Made by a program: the position numbers and the translations under genes
Assembly: GCA_902470925.1 (NCBI GenBank)
Contig: CABRIF010000045.1
Span: 1 to 17,648, forward strand
Reading direction: 5' to 3'
DNA length: 17,648 nucleotides
Source of the DNA: an uncultured Collinsella sp.
Lineage (GTDB): Bacteria; Actinomycetota; Coriobacteriia; Coriobacteriales; Coriobacteriaceae
In this document: one piece after another, positions 1 through 7,121 of the stretch
Layout: each line of letters starts with the position of its first letter
Position numbering within the stretch: the first letter of the stretch is position 1
The notes under the pieces: model-generated
What the model saw: only the letters and a program-made list of their open reading frames with translations
Databases searched by the model: none
What the model was told of the DNA's origin: nothing

Positions 1-48
1 GGGCGCCGCTGACCGGTGGACGGCTCCCCCGTCAAGGGGGCGCGTCGA

Positions 49-222
49 GGGGCCCCGCGGGGCCCCTCTGCTATTCAGGGGGCTTTTCGGGGCCTTCCGC
101 ATTCCAGGGGCCCTGCGGGGCCTCTCCGCTTTTTCAGGTGGGGCTGCGGGCCCTTCCGCTTCACGAGGGGCCTTTCGGGGTTTTTTCCGTTTTCAGGGGT
201 CCTGGGCCCCCTTTTGTTTTCG
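49..222. repeat. tandem 29-30 bp GC-rich repeat, about six units
   Basis: Units begin at about 49, 78, 107, 137, 167 and 196. Each follows the plan GGGGCC, a short pyrimidine/TKC step, CGGGGCC, then TCCGCTTTTCA or a close variant. The units have diverged, so this is an old array. Unit 1 is a perfect 22-bp palindrome (47-68). Units 3 and 4 can form short GGCCC/GGGCC-type hairpins. The last unit ends in a T-rich tract. No protein can be supported on either strand. Confidence 0.7.
196..220 (+). terminator. possible intrinsic terminator, last unit of the GC array
   Basis: GGGGTC (196-201) can pair with GGCCCC (205-210), with one G-U pair and a three-base loop, followed by C then TTTTGTTTT. This would end transcription from a gene lying before the window. 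The stem is short, so the call is tentative. Confidence 0.4.
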
Positions 223-428
223 TCGGAGGCGTCCTGAACCGCGGCCGGGCCTTATCCATGCGTGTTTCCTGATGGGTTGTTGGCGGGAGCTCTCCTGCGG
301 ATCCGCCGATCGCTAGCTCGTTTCTACTCGGACTGTTTCGAATCCCGTGAACATCGTGCCCTGTGTCATCGGCACAATGCGGTATCGTTATGCAGGTACA
401 TCGCAACATGACGTAAAGGAATCTAAGG

Positions 429-1421
429 GTGCGCGACAGCATGCACAGTGGAGATGACAATCCGATTATCCGCCCTGGCGAGGATGCGGATGCAGCGGCT
501 CGCAAAGCGCGTCGAAACGAGCGGAGGCGCCTGAACAGCAAGGCCAACAAAACGCTTTTGATTGGCGTTGCAGCCACGCTGCTCGGGGGCATCTTCTGGG
601 GCTGCTCCGGTACCTCCGCAAGCTATCTCTTTGAAAACTATCAGGTGGACACCCTTTGGCTCATGAGCGTTCGCCAGCTGTTTTCCGGTTTGCTGTTCAT
701 GGTGATCGTCCTGCTTTTTGAACGTGAAAAGCTGCGTCAGCTGCTAACTACGCCGCGCCATCTCGTCACGCTGGCGGTCTTCGCCTTTCTCGGTCTTGCT
801 GCCAATCAGCTGTTCTATCTGTTGGCGGTAAGGTATACGAATGCGGGAACCGCGACGGTCTTGCAGTGCCTGCAGCTTGTGCTCATCATGGGATTCACCT
901 GCATTGCCGCCCGTCGTGTTCCTCGACCGCGAGAAATCGCGGGGCTGATTCTGGCGTTTGCCGGAACGTTTCTCATTGCGACGGCGGGCGATCCTTCGGC
1001 TCTCTCAATTCCTCCCGCCGGGCTCCTGTTCGGCCTTCTGTCCGCATTGAGCGCTGCGTGCATCTCGATTATCCCGGTCAAAATCCTGCCCATCTACGGC
1101 TCCTCCGTTGTCACAGGCACCGCGATGTTCTCCTCGGGTCTGGTGATGTCGGTTGTTGTTCAGCCGTGGAGCCATGTTCCGCACTTGGATGGAGCCGGAT
1201 GGAGCGCTCTCGCCATCCTCGTGTTTATCGGCTCCTTTTTGGCGTACTTCCTCTACTTGCAGGGCGTCAAGGATATCGGGAGCGTGCGCGCGAGCCTAAT
1301 CGGTACGGTCGAGCCGCTTTCTGCAACGGTTACGAGCGCGCTGGTTCTCGGCACGGTTTTTGCGCCAACCGATCTGATCGGCTTCGCCTGCATTATCGTC
1401 ATGGTTTTCTTGACTGTATAA
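429..1421 (+). CDS. EamA/DMT-family permease (drug/metabolite transporter superfamily)
   Basis: A 330-residue inner-membrane protein with about ten hydrophobic segments arranged as two EamA repeats (roughly residues 42-185 and 195-330). Family-like stretches include YTNAGTATVLQ (136-146) in the first repeat and the run through YFLYLQGVKDIGSVRASL (273-290) in the second. The first 40 residues form a charged Arg/Lys-rich cytoplasmic extension. The GTG start is chosen because AAAGGA (415-420) sits 8 bases before it; the in-frame ATG at 441 would be 20 bases from that site. The protein ends at its last membrane segment without a tail. EamA proteins export or import amino acids and other small metabolites, and the substrate cannot be read from sequence. 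It is a single gene, transcribed towards the N5-(carboxyethyl)ornithine synthase gene. Confidence 0.9.
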   Translation: MRDSMHSGDDNPIIRPGEDADAAARKARRNERRRLNSKANKTLLIGVAATLLGGIFWGCSGTSASYLFENYQVDTLWLMSVRQLFSGLLFMVIVLLFEREKLRQLLTTPRHLVTLAVFAFLGLAANQLFYLLAVRYTNAGTATVLQCLQLVLIMGFTCIAARRVPRPREIAGLILAFAGTFLIATAGDPSALSIPPAGLLFGLLSALSAACISIIPVKILPIYGSSVVTGTAMFSSGLVMSVVVQPWSHVPHLDGAGWSALAILVFIGSFLAYFLYLQGVKDIGSVRASLIGTVEPLSATVTSALVLGTVFAPTDLIGFACIIVMVFLTV

Positions 1422-1432
1422 AGTGGCGTGTG

Positions 1433-1455
1433 GACATCTCTCTGGTAGAGATGTC
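1433..1455. terminator. hairpin after the permease gene
   Basis: GACATCTCT (1433-1441) and AGAGATGTC (1447-1455) form a perfect 9-bp stem with a 5-base loop, starting 11 bases after the permease stop. There is no T-tract, so it may act as a 3'-end stabiliser or Rho-assisted end rather than a classical intrinsic terminator. Confidence 0.5.
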
Positions 1456-1505
1456 ACGTGCGGTCAAGTTGCTCGGGACGGTTCGGACAGCGGGGTCTGC
1501 TGCTG

Positions 1506-1530
1506 CCGGACCGAGCCGGGCCCGGTCCGG
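1506..1530. terminator. GC-rich hairpin in the tail-to-tail spacer
   Basis: CCGGACCG (1506-1513) pairs perfectly with CGGTCCGG (1523-1530) around a 9-base loop. It lies between two convergent genes and could end transcripts from either side. It lacks a T-tract, so function is inferred from position only. Confidence 0.4.
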
Positions 1531-1553
1531 GGTGAGCTGAGCGCGCGCCTGGC

Positions 1554-1820
1554 GGGCTTATCGGGGCCCAGTCCGCCTGGTTATGTGCAGGGCGGAGGGT
1601 CTGTTGGATCGCGTGCTGCAGGTGAACAGGCGTAACTGACGAGCTTGTCGGGGCTCCAATCCGCCTGGTTAGGTACAGGGCGGAGAGCCTGTTCGACCGC
1701 ATGATGCATGCCGGATAGGCGTAATTGATCGGCTTGTCAGAACCCTCGGCCCGGCTGGTTGCGCGCAAGGCGGAACGTCGGATCGACCGTCTGCCGCATG
1801 TCGAAATGCACGCAGGTTAC
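1554..1820. repeat. three imperfect tandem repeats of 87-91 bp
   Basis: Unit A is 1554-1640, B is 1641-1729 and C is 1730-1820. A and B are clearly alike from GCTTRTCGGGGC through CCGCCTGGTTA and CAGGGCGGAG to AGGCGTAA. C is more diverged but keeps GGCTTGTC, the CTGGTT core and AAGGCGGA. In A and B the CCGCC/GGCGG arms (1573-1595, 1661-1683) can form a hairpin. The last bases of C overlap the stop codon of the minus-strand gene at 1817. No coding frame is convincing. Confidence 0.75.
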
Positions 1821-2773
1821 TTTGCGGTGTCAGCGAGTCCTTCGACTTCGACGAGCAGCTTGCCGTCTTCGGCGATGCGTGCCTGATTGAGCACATCGGA
1901 GAGCTCGTTGCGCAGGAGCTGGTCGACATAGGGCGCTGCGGCCTCGGAGATGGCTGTGGTTGCCGTTTTATACATAATCGAGGGAGTGTGGTCCACAACG
2001 TAATGGACGACGTGCTCCTCGGTGTATATCGGCGCTTCGATGGTGGTGGGACGGCTTGTTTCCACGCCGCCCTCCGCATCGCAGCTGACGTCAACGATCA
2101 TGGAGCCGGGCTTCATGCGCGCCACGTCCTCGCGCGATAGGATGTGGTCCTGTCGGTCGAGATCCCACAGCACGCAGTTGACCACGACATCGTATTGATC
2201 GAGCTCGTCGCGCAGGAGCTGCTCGGTGGTCCTGCGATAGATGGTGACATGGGCGCCGAGACCCTGCAGGACCCTGACCGCTCCGACGGCGGTTTCGCCT
2301 CGCCCGATGACGGCCACGTTGGTTTCATAGGGCATCTTTCCGTAGCGGAGATAGGCGTGCAGCACCGCCGATTCACCGGCAAGCTGGTTGTTGCGCCAAA
2401 AGATATGCCGACCGTCCTCGTGCATATGCTCCCATGCGTAGGCGGTGAGCTTGCGGTCGATGAGCGTCAGCGCGATCTCAGGGTTCTCTTCAGCATGTAC
2501 CCAGCCGAAAATGGTCGTGCGAGGCGCCAGGGTGTGCAGGTAGGGGGCGTCGCCGATCTTCGGCTCGACGATGGTGGGGCAGCTCAGTACCTGGTCCTGT
2601 GGGGCCATGCGCGCGCCGACCTTGCGGTAAGCGTCGTCGGATATGCCGAGTACGCGTCCGTAGCCGAGCTCGAACACGCAGTTCTCGGGATGGGAAAGCT
2701 CGGCCACCTGCTGCGGCAACAGGGCGCGACGATGCTCATGCTCCTTGGGAGAAATGGGAAATCCGATGCACAT
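1817..2773 (-). CDS. ceo: N5-(carboxyethyl)ornithine synthase (alanine dehydrogenase/PNT-like fold)
   Basis: A 318-residue cytosolic oxidoreductase. The Lactococcus enzyme of this family reductively condenses pyruvate with the side-chain amine of ornithine using NADPH. The N-terminal substrate domain carries EHEHRRALLP (11-20), the Arg-rich motif typical of alanine dehydrogenase relatives. A Rossmann dinucleotide loop is visible at GRGETAVG (157-164). The C-terminal stretches DVSCDAEGG (228-236), IEAPIY (245-250) and TPSIMY (263-268) match what I recall of the Lactococcus enzyme better than true alanine dehydrogenase. Length (about 313 expected) also fits. AAAGGA (complement of 2780-2785) lies 7 bases before the ATG. 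Upstream is an AT-rich stretch likely to hold the promoter. A related alanine or lysine dehydrogenase-type activity cannot be excluded. Confidence 0.82.
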   Translation of the reverse strand: MCIGFPISPKEHEHRRALLPQQVAELSHPENCVFELGYGRVLGISDDAYRKVGARMAPQDQVLSCPTIVEPKIGDAPYLHTLAPRTTIFGWVHAEENPEIALTLIDRKLTAYAWEHMHEDGRHIFWRNNQLAGESAVLHAYLRYGKMPYETNVAVIGRGETAVGAVRVLQGLGAHVTIYRRTTEQLLRDELDQYDVVVNCVLWDLDRQDHILSREDVARMKPGSMIVDVSCDAEGGVETSRPTTIEAPIYTEEHVVHYVVDHTPSIMYKTATTAISEAAAPYVDQLLRNELSDVLNQARIAEDGKLLVEVEGLADTAK

Positions 2774-2969
2774 GTTGAGTCCTTTCTAGGCGGAAAGGAA
2801 CCCGAATGCCGCTTCGGCGTATGCGAACATGCGCCTCGGCAAGAGCCGGCGACGGCACGTGCAGATTGATGGTTTCCTTTCGACTGCGGATACCCATAAC
2901 CATACCCGCCCGGCAAAATTGATGGACAGATGGCACATTATCCAGACCCGAAGCGTCAAGTTTTGCTCG

Positions 2970-3000
2970 GTTATACATAGCTGAATATGACGAATGTCCA
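2970..3000 (-). promoter_or_regulatory. candidate promoter for the N5-(carboxyethyl)ornithine synthase gene
   Basis: Reading the minus strand, TGGACA (complement of 2995-3000) is followed 19 bases later by TATAAC, or 18 bases later by GTATAA. This would give a leader of roughly 190 bases. It is chosen by eye from the only AT-rich stretch upstream. A second -35-like TTGACG downstream of it has no -10 at a suitable spacing. Confidence 0.3.
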
Positions 3001-3032
3001 CGTATCATGGCGAATGAGGCGCCCAAATGCGG

Positions 3033-3069
3033 ATGGCCCGGGCCGCAGTTGGATTGCGGTCCGGGCCAT
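3033..3069. terminator. 15-bp stem hairpin downstream of the M32 peptidase gene
   Basis: ATGGCCCGGGCCGCA (3033-3047) pairs with TGCGGTCCGGGCCAT (3055-3069) with one G-U pair and a 7-base loop. It lies about 140 bases past the peptidase stop and before the promoter region of the next gene, so a 3'-end role is likely. No T-tract follows on the minus strand. Confidence 0.5.
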
Positions 3070-3211
3070 GGATGCGCGCGCGGTCCGGTTGGAGCCGCGC
3101 GGCGCGCGTGTCGAGGAGCTGGCGCGCGCCATCGATGCGGCGGTTGCTGCCGAGGCGGGACGCTAGCGCCGGTGCCGGGGCACGGCGGCGTGTTCCGCTT
3201 GAGCGCGAGTT

Positions 3212-4735
3212 CTAGAGGTGATAGAGCTCGCTGAATTTCTTTTCCAAGTAGGCGCAATAGAACGAGGCGTCGAACGGCGCACCGCAGGCGGACTCGATCA
3301 GCTCGGGGGCGTCCTTGCCGCGACCCCAGCGCCAGATGCGATCCTGCAGCCAGCTGCGCGCCGGCGTGAGGTTGCCGCTGCGGCAGGCGCTGTCGAGGTC
3401 GATACCGTCGCGTTCCATGGCGGGCACGAACTGCGCGTCATAGGCGCTGCCCAAGGCGTAGGTGGGGAAGTAGCCGAAGCTGCCGCCGCTCCAGTGCGTA
3501 TCCTGCAGGCAGCCCATGGTGTCGTTGGGCACCGCGATGCCCAGATACTTCTGCATGAGCTCGTTCCACAGGCGCGGTACGTCCTTGGCGCTCGCCTCGC
3601 CGGCAAACAGCAGGCGCTCAAGCTCGTAGCGAACCATGATGTGGAGGGGGTAGGTGAGCTCGTCGGCCTCGGTGCGGATGAGGGATGGCTGGGCGATGTT
3701 GACGGCGCGGTACAGGGAGTCCTCGTCCACGGACCCGTAGATCTCGGGCACGTGGCGGCGCAGCAGGGCGAGCAGCGGTGTCATGAACGCGCGGCTGCGG
3801 CCGACGGTGTTCTCGAAGAAGCGGCTCTGGCTCTCGTGGATGCCCATGGAGGTGCCGCCCTCCAGGCAGGTGAACGCGTAGGCGGGGTCAACGCCGAGCT
3901 CGTAGGCAGCGTGGCCCGCCTCGTGGATGATGGAGTAGACGTTGGACATGAGGTTGTCCTCGTAGATGTGGGTTGCCACGCGCGCATCGCCGGTGGAGAA
4001 GCCCTCGGAGAAGGGGTGCTCGGTGAAGGCAAGGCAGGTGTCGGCGCGGTCGAGCCCGACGAGGTCCATGAGGTCGAACGACAGGGCGCGCTGCACGGCC
4101 TCGGGGACGGGGGTTGCGAGGTAGGGTGCTGTGGGCTGCTCGCCGCGCTCGGAGATGGCGTGCACGAGCGGCACGACGGTGTCTTTGACCTGGCTGAAGA
4201 AGCGGTCGAAGGCGGTGTGATCCATGCCGCGCTCATATTGGTCGAGCCAGACATCGTAGGGGTCTTTGGCCGGGTTGAGGTAGGAGGCGTGGCGCTTGAG
4301 GGTCTCGACGATGCGGTCCACGTAGGGCTCGAAGCTCTTCCAGTCGTTGGCGCTTTTTGCCTTATGCCACACGGCGTCCGCCTCGCATGTGAGGCGCGTC
4401 CAAGCGGCCGCCTCGTCTGCGGGGATGACCATGGCCTCGCGCTGGTCGCGCGCAAGGGTGCTCACCTCGGCGATCAGCTGCGGGTCGGTGCAGGTGCCTG
4501 CGGAGATGTCCTGCTCAAGGGTGCGCACGAGGTCTTGCGCCTCCTGGCTGCAGAGCAGCTCGTGGTGTTCGGTGGTGAGCGCGGCCAGGGCTTCGCCACG
4601 TGCGGCCGCACCATGTTCGGGGGCGATGGTCGCCCCGTCGAACTCGGTGATTTTCATGAGGTAGCTGCGGGTCCACAGGTTGCGCTCGAGCGTGCGGAGC
4701 TGCTCGATGTGCTCGCTGCTGGTGGGCTGTGCCAT
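3212..4735 (-). CDS. M32-family metallocarboxypeptidase (carboxypeptidase Taq type)
   Basis: A 507-residue cytosolic zinc carboxypeptidase that trims C-terminal residues from peptides; the family is usually about 500 residues. The zinc motif HEAGH is at 271-275, with the third ligand region GIHES at 298-302. Other M32 signatures are present: HPFSEGFSTGDARVATH (240-256), IRTEADELTYPLH (353-365) and CLQDTHWSGGSFGYFPTY (409-426). The start is the ATG at 4735 because AAGGAGG (complement of 4740-4746) lies just before it. A longer in-frame reading to 4816 lacks support and adds 27 residues unlike the family. It appears monocistronic. The complement strand is also open for 530 codons, which is an artefact of GC-rich codon use. 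Confidence 0.95.
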   Translation of the reverse strand: MAQPTSSEHIEQLRTLERNLWTRSYLMKITEFDGATIAPEHGAAARGEALAALTTEHHELLCSQEAQDLVRTLEQDISAGTCTDPQLIAEVSTLARDQREAMVIPADEAAAWTRLTCEADAVWHKAKSANDWKSFEPYVDRIVETLKRHASYLNPAKDPYDVWLDQYERGMDHTAFDRFFSQVKDTVVPLVHAISERGEQPTAPYLATPVPEAVQRALSFDLMDLVGLDRADTCLAFTEHPFSEGFSTGDARVATHIYEDNLMSNVYSIIHEAGHAAYELGVDPAYAFTCLEGGTSMGIHESQSRFFENTVGRSRAFMTPLLALLRRHVPEIYGSVDEDSLYRAVNIAQPSLIRTEADELTYPLHIMVRYELERLLFAGEASAKDVPRLWNELMQKYLGIAVPNDTMGCLQDTHWSGGSFGYFPTYALGSAYDAQFVPAMERDGIDLDSACRSGNLTPARSWLQDRIWRWGRGKDAPELIESACGAPFDASFYCAYLEKKFSELYHL

Positions 4736-4771
4736 ATGTCCTCCTTGCGGATCGGGTCTGTGCATGGTCAC

Positions 4772-4801
4772 AGTGTACCCTGTGGCGAACCCGAGCTTGA
4801 A
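4772..4801 (-). promoter_or_regulatory. weak candidate promoter for the M32 peptidase gene
   Basis: On the minus strand TTCAAG (complement of 4796-4801), an 18-base spacer and TACACT (complement of 4772-4777) lie about 40-65 bases before the start codon. The -10 is good and the -35 is poor. Confidence 0.3.
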
Positions 4802-4820
4802 GGTGGGTGAGGGCAAGGAT

Positions 4821-4872
4821 GCTTATCGCCGCTTGTCGGTTCGCTTGATGAAGTTGGTGCAAAAGTCGATCT
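4821..4872. repeat. dispersed 52-bp repeat, copy 1
   Basis: Matches 12059-12110 in the same orientation at 47 of 52 positions; the core 4827-4861 is identical over 35 bases. Read on the minus strand it ends a frame with CTNFIKRTDKRR and a TAA stop (4823-4825). That frame has no start codon, so this is either a gene relic or a non-coding element. Confidence 0.8.
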
Positions 4873-5142
4873 CAATCTGAGGGCGCTGTTCCTTGGAGAG
4901 GTTGGCGCTGCGGCAAGGAGGGTGCGAGTGGAGTGACCGCTGGAAGAGGTACCGGCAGTGCGGAGGCGATGGCGGGCCTCCGTGGCTGGAGCATGCCTCA
5001 AGAGCGGGCCTGCCTGCCGCTCGCCAGGCGAGTTAGCAGGATAAATGCGAAAACTGCCGCAGGCGGTGACGGCTTTTGCTATTGAGAATGTGCTGAAGCT
5101 CGCGCAGGATTGACGGTATGGAGCGGAAGAAGGGAGGCGCCG

Positions 5143-7107
5143 ATGGTCGATTTGACGAGTAGGCAGCGCGAGCTGCTGAGCGCTTTGTGCCGCCGCAGGA
5201 CGTATATGACAACAAAAGAGCTCTCGGATGTTGTCGGCGTCTCCGTGCGCACGGTGAGAAGCGATTTGAGAGTCATCACCGCATTCGTACAGTCGATCGA
5301 TGCGGTTCTTGAGCGCTCGGCAGGGAAAGGGGTTCGACTGTCGTGCGACGCGGCTGTTCGTGAAAGGATTGCGGGCCTAGTTTCGTCTGCAACGCTTCAA
5401 TCTGTTCTCAGCATTCAGGAATGCGGAATCGTGGCAGAGATGCTTCTGATGATGCGCCAGACGGTGACCTTTCAGGAAATTGCGGATGTGTGTCGCGTGA
5501 GCAGACAGACCATTCGGGCGCATTTCGGTGCGGTGGAACGCTTTTTTGAGAAGCAATCGGTTTCGGTGGTGCGCAGCCAAGGTGTTGGCTTGCAGCTATT
5601 CGGGAACGAGCTCGATATACGCCGCTGTTTTCTTGGCGTCGCTTCTGATACGGGCGCTGCGCCAACCGCTTTTCAGGTGGTGCGTCACGTACTTACGGCA
5701 GATGAAAAACGCTTCGTAGAAGAGACGGTTTCTCTCATGGAGAGCGCGGGTCAAATTCCGGGCTGCGATGACGGCTTGCTGTCGGCGTGCGTTGCGCTTT
5801 CATATGTGCGCTCGAAGGCCGGGTGTGTGCTGAAAAACGGGTCTTTTGTCGCCGAGCGGGCTCAGATACTCCCTGATCCGGGAAAAGAAGGGTCGCGATT
5901 TGATGCGCTTGATCGATTGCTGAAAGGCAGGATTGACTGTAAGGGTGAGCGCGAGTTTCTCGTGGCCGTGGCGCTTTCGCGTCGTGCTGGCGGGACGGCA
6001 TTGTCCGAGCTGGGTGCCGATGATGCGGCCACGCAAATATCTCAACGCCTCATAAGGGAACTCTGCGCACTACATAATGGAGAAATAGAACCGACACAGA
6101 ACCTTGTTGACGGGCTGACCGCTCATTTGCGTGCGGCGATCTGGCGTGTACGCAATGGCAACCAAATCCAGAGTGAGACATCCGTGCAGGTTGCCGCATC
6201 AATTCCGTTGCTGTATGACTTTACGCGGGCGCAGATGGGGTGCGTGGAGCGTGAGTGGGGCATTTGCTTCAACGAGAGCGAAGTGGCCTACATAGCGATG
6301 TATCTCGATACGATTTGGGAAACGGGGGCACAGGGCGCAGCGAAGCTCAGCGTGCTTTTCGTTTGTGCATTTGGTCTGGCATCAAGTTCAATGCTGATGA
6401 TGCGCCTGTCTCAGATGCTGGCAGATTGTCACCTGTTGGGCCCCATGTCTCCCGATGATGCGCGGATGAAGATGGGCCAAACCGAGGTTGATCTCATCAT
6501 TTCAACAACCCCGTTGGAGTTCGAGTCTGTCCCTGTTTTGGTGGTTGATCCCCTGTTGAGCCAGGCGGCTTTGGATGAGGTCCGTCGCGCTCTCGTACGC
6601 GCCGCATATGCGAAGATGTGCGCGTATTTCCTGCATGCCTATGCATGCAGCCCCGTATCCACTGCAGAACCAATTCGGATTGGAGACCTGGTGAGGCGGG
6701 CGGACGTGCAGGTTGGTGTTCGGTGCACGGACTGGCGCTCGGCCATTCGCGTGGCGGCCTGGCCCCTGCTCGAACGAGGCGCGATCGAGGATAGATACGT
6801 CGACAGAATGGTGCGGGCTGTTGAGGATTTTGGACCTTACATGGTTCTAACCCCCAGTTGTGCATACGTTCATGCGGGGATAAACGATGGGGTTCGGGAG
6901 GACTGCGTTGCGATATGTGTGTTGAGCCGCGCGATCCCATTCGGCGCTGCGGGCGAAAAGCCTGTTCGAGTGATTGTTGTGCTGGGGGTTCGCGATAAAA
7001 AACGAAGCGTCCTGCTGGACATTGCGCCCATTCTCGAGCGCGCGGAAAACATGCGCGTGCTTGAGAGTGGGGATGTCGATATATCTGACGTACTGGAACT
7101 GCGTTGA
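5143..7107 (+). CDS. PTS-regulated transcriptional activator (HTH-PRD-EIIB-EIIA, MtlR/ManR type)
   Basis: A 654-residue DNA-binding regulator of the adjacent PTS genes. An HTH_11-type winged helix is at about 5-50 and a second Mga/HTH domain at about 95-150. PRD-like domains lie at about 185-295 and 315-395. A GatB-like EIIB domain (about 402-470) keeps its phosphorylatable Cys408 in VCAFGLASS. A C-terminal EIIA domain (about 512-654) keeps His577 in YVHAG. Of the usual PRD histidines I see only His328 (TAHLR); the PRD1 site reads SACVALSYVR and the second PRD2 site is Tyr387. The ATG at 5143 is preferred because AGGGAGG (5131-5137) is 5 bases upstream; a TTG at 5110 lacks a site. The gene is first in the operon and the EIIA start follows 14 bases after its stop. 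Confidence 0.9.
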   Translation: MVDLTSRQRELLSALCRRRTYMTTKELSDVVGVSVRTVRSDLRVITAFVQSIDAVLERSAGKGVRLSCDAAVRERIAGLVSSATLQSVLSIQECGIVAEMLLMMRQTVTFQEIADVCRVSRQTIRAHFGAVERFFEKQSVSVVRSQGVGLQLFGNELDIRRCFLGVASDTGAAPTAFQVVRHVLTADEKRFVEETVSLMESAGQIPGCDDGLLSACVALSYVRSKAGCVLKNGSFVAERAQILPDPGKEGSRFDALDRLLKGRIDCKGEREFLVAVALSRRAGGTALSELGADDAATQISQRLIRELCALHNGEIEPTQNLVDGLTAHLRAAIWRVRNGNQIQSETSVQVAASIPLLYDFTRAQMGCVEREWGICFNESEVAYIAMYLDTIWETGAQGAAKLSVLFVCAFGLASSSMLMMRLSQMLADCHLLGPMSPDDARMKMGQTEVDLIISTTPLEFESVPVLVVDPLLSQAALDEVRRALVRAAYAKMCAYFLHAYACSPVSTAEPIRIGDLVRRADVQVGVRCTDWRSAIRVAAWPLLERGAIEDRYVDRMVRAVEDFGPYMVLTPSCAYVHAGINDGVREDCVAICVLSRAIPFGAAGEKPVRVIVVLGVRDKKRSVLLDIAPILERAENMRVLESGDVDISDVLELR

Positions 7108-7121
7108 TGAGAGGAGGGGAA

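Larger units (their letters stand above)
1..428. other. gene-free 5' spacer
   Basis: I see no credible coding region here; the only frames are low-complexity translations of the GC-rich repeat. The first 220 bases hold a short inverted repeat (CCCCC at 26-30 with GGGGG at 36-40) followed by the tandem hairpin array listed separately. From about 240 the base composition becomes ordinary and leads up to the permease start. No convincing -35/-10 pair for the permease could be found by eye. A GTGCC/GGCAC inverted repeat lies at about 356-375. Confidence 0.6.
2774..3211. other. 438-bp spacer between two minus-strand genes
   Basis: No gene is supported. The half next to the synthase gene (about 2880-3000) is markedly AT-rich for this genome and is the likely promoter and leader region. 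The other half is very GC-rich and holds a strong hairpin (3033-3069), the palindrome GCCGCGCGGC (3094-3103) and a GGCGCGCG/CGCGCGCC inverted repeat (3101-3130). Confidence 0.55.
4736..5142. other. divergent spacer between peptidase and PTS regulator
   Basis: This 407-bp spacer separates two divergent genes. It contains the peptidase leader, one copy of a dispersed 52-bp repeat (4821-4872), and a minus-strand frame open from 5032 to 4823 with no ATG, GTG or TTG start. It also holds an inverted repeat around CTCGC/GCGAG (5020-5032) and another imperfect one, AAAA..GCCG with CGGCTTTT (5050-5077). A possible regulator promoter is TTGAGA (5082-5087), 17 bases, CAGGAT (5105-5110), with a weak -10. 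The inverted repeats are plausible operator sites, but nothing proves it. Confidence 0.45.

Noticed and set aside
49..222. CRISPR array
   Set aside because: The units are contiguous with no unique spacers, and there are no cas genes in the window.
338..347. TTCGAATCCC, resembling a tRNA T-loop
   Set aside because: No matching acceptor, D or anticodon stems could be found in the surrounding 80 bases.
3218..4810. 530-codon open frame on the strand opposite the M32 peptidase gene
   Set aside because: It mirrors a strongly supported gene with a complete set of M32 motifs. Its translation is Gly/Val/Ala-rich with no recognisable domain, as expected from high-GC codon use.
5040..5142. BglG-type RNA antiterminator target
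   Set aside because: The regulator has DNA-binding HTH domains and no RNA-binding CAT domain. The inverted repeats here are more likely DNA sites or 3' hairpins.
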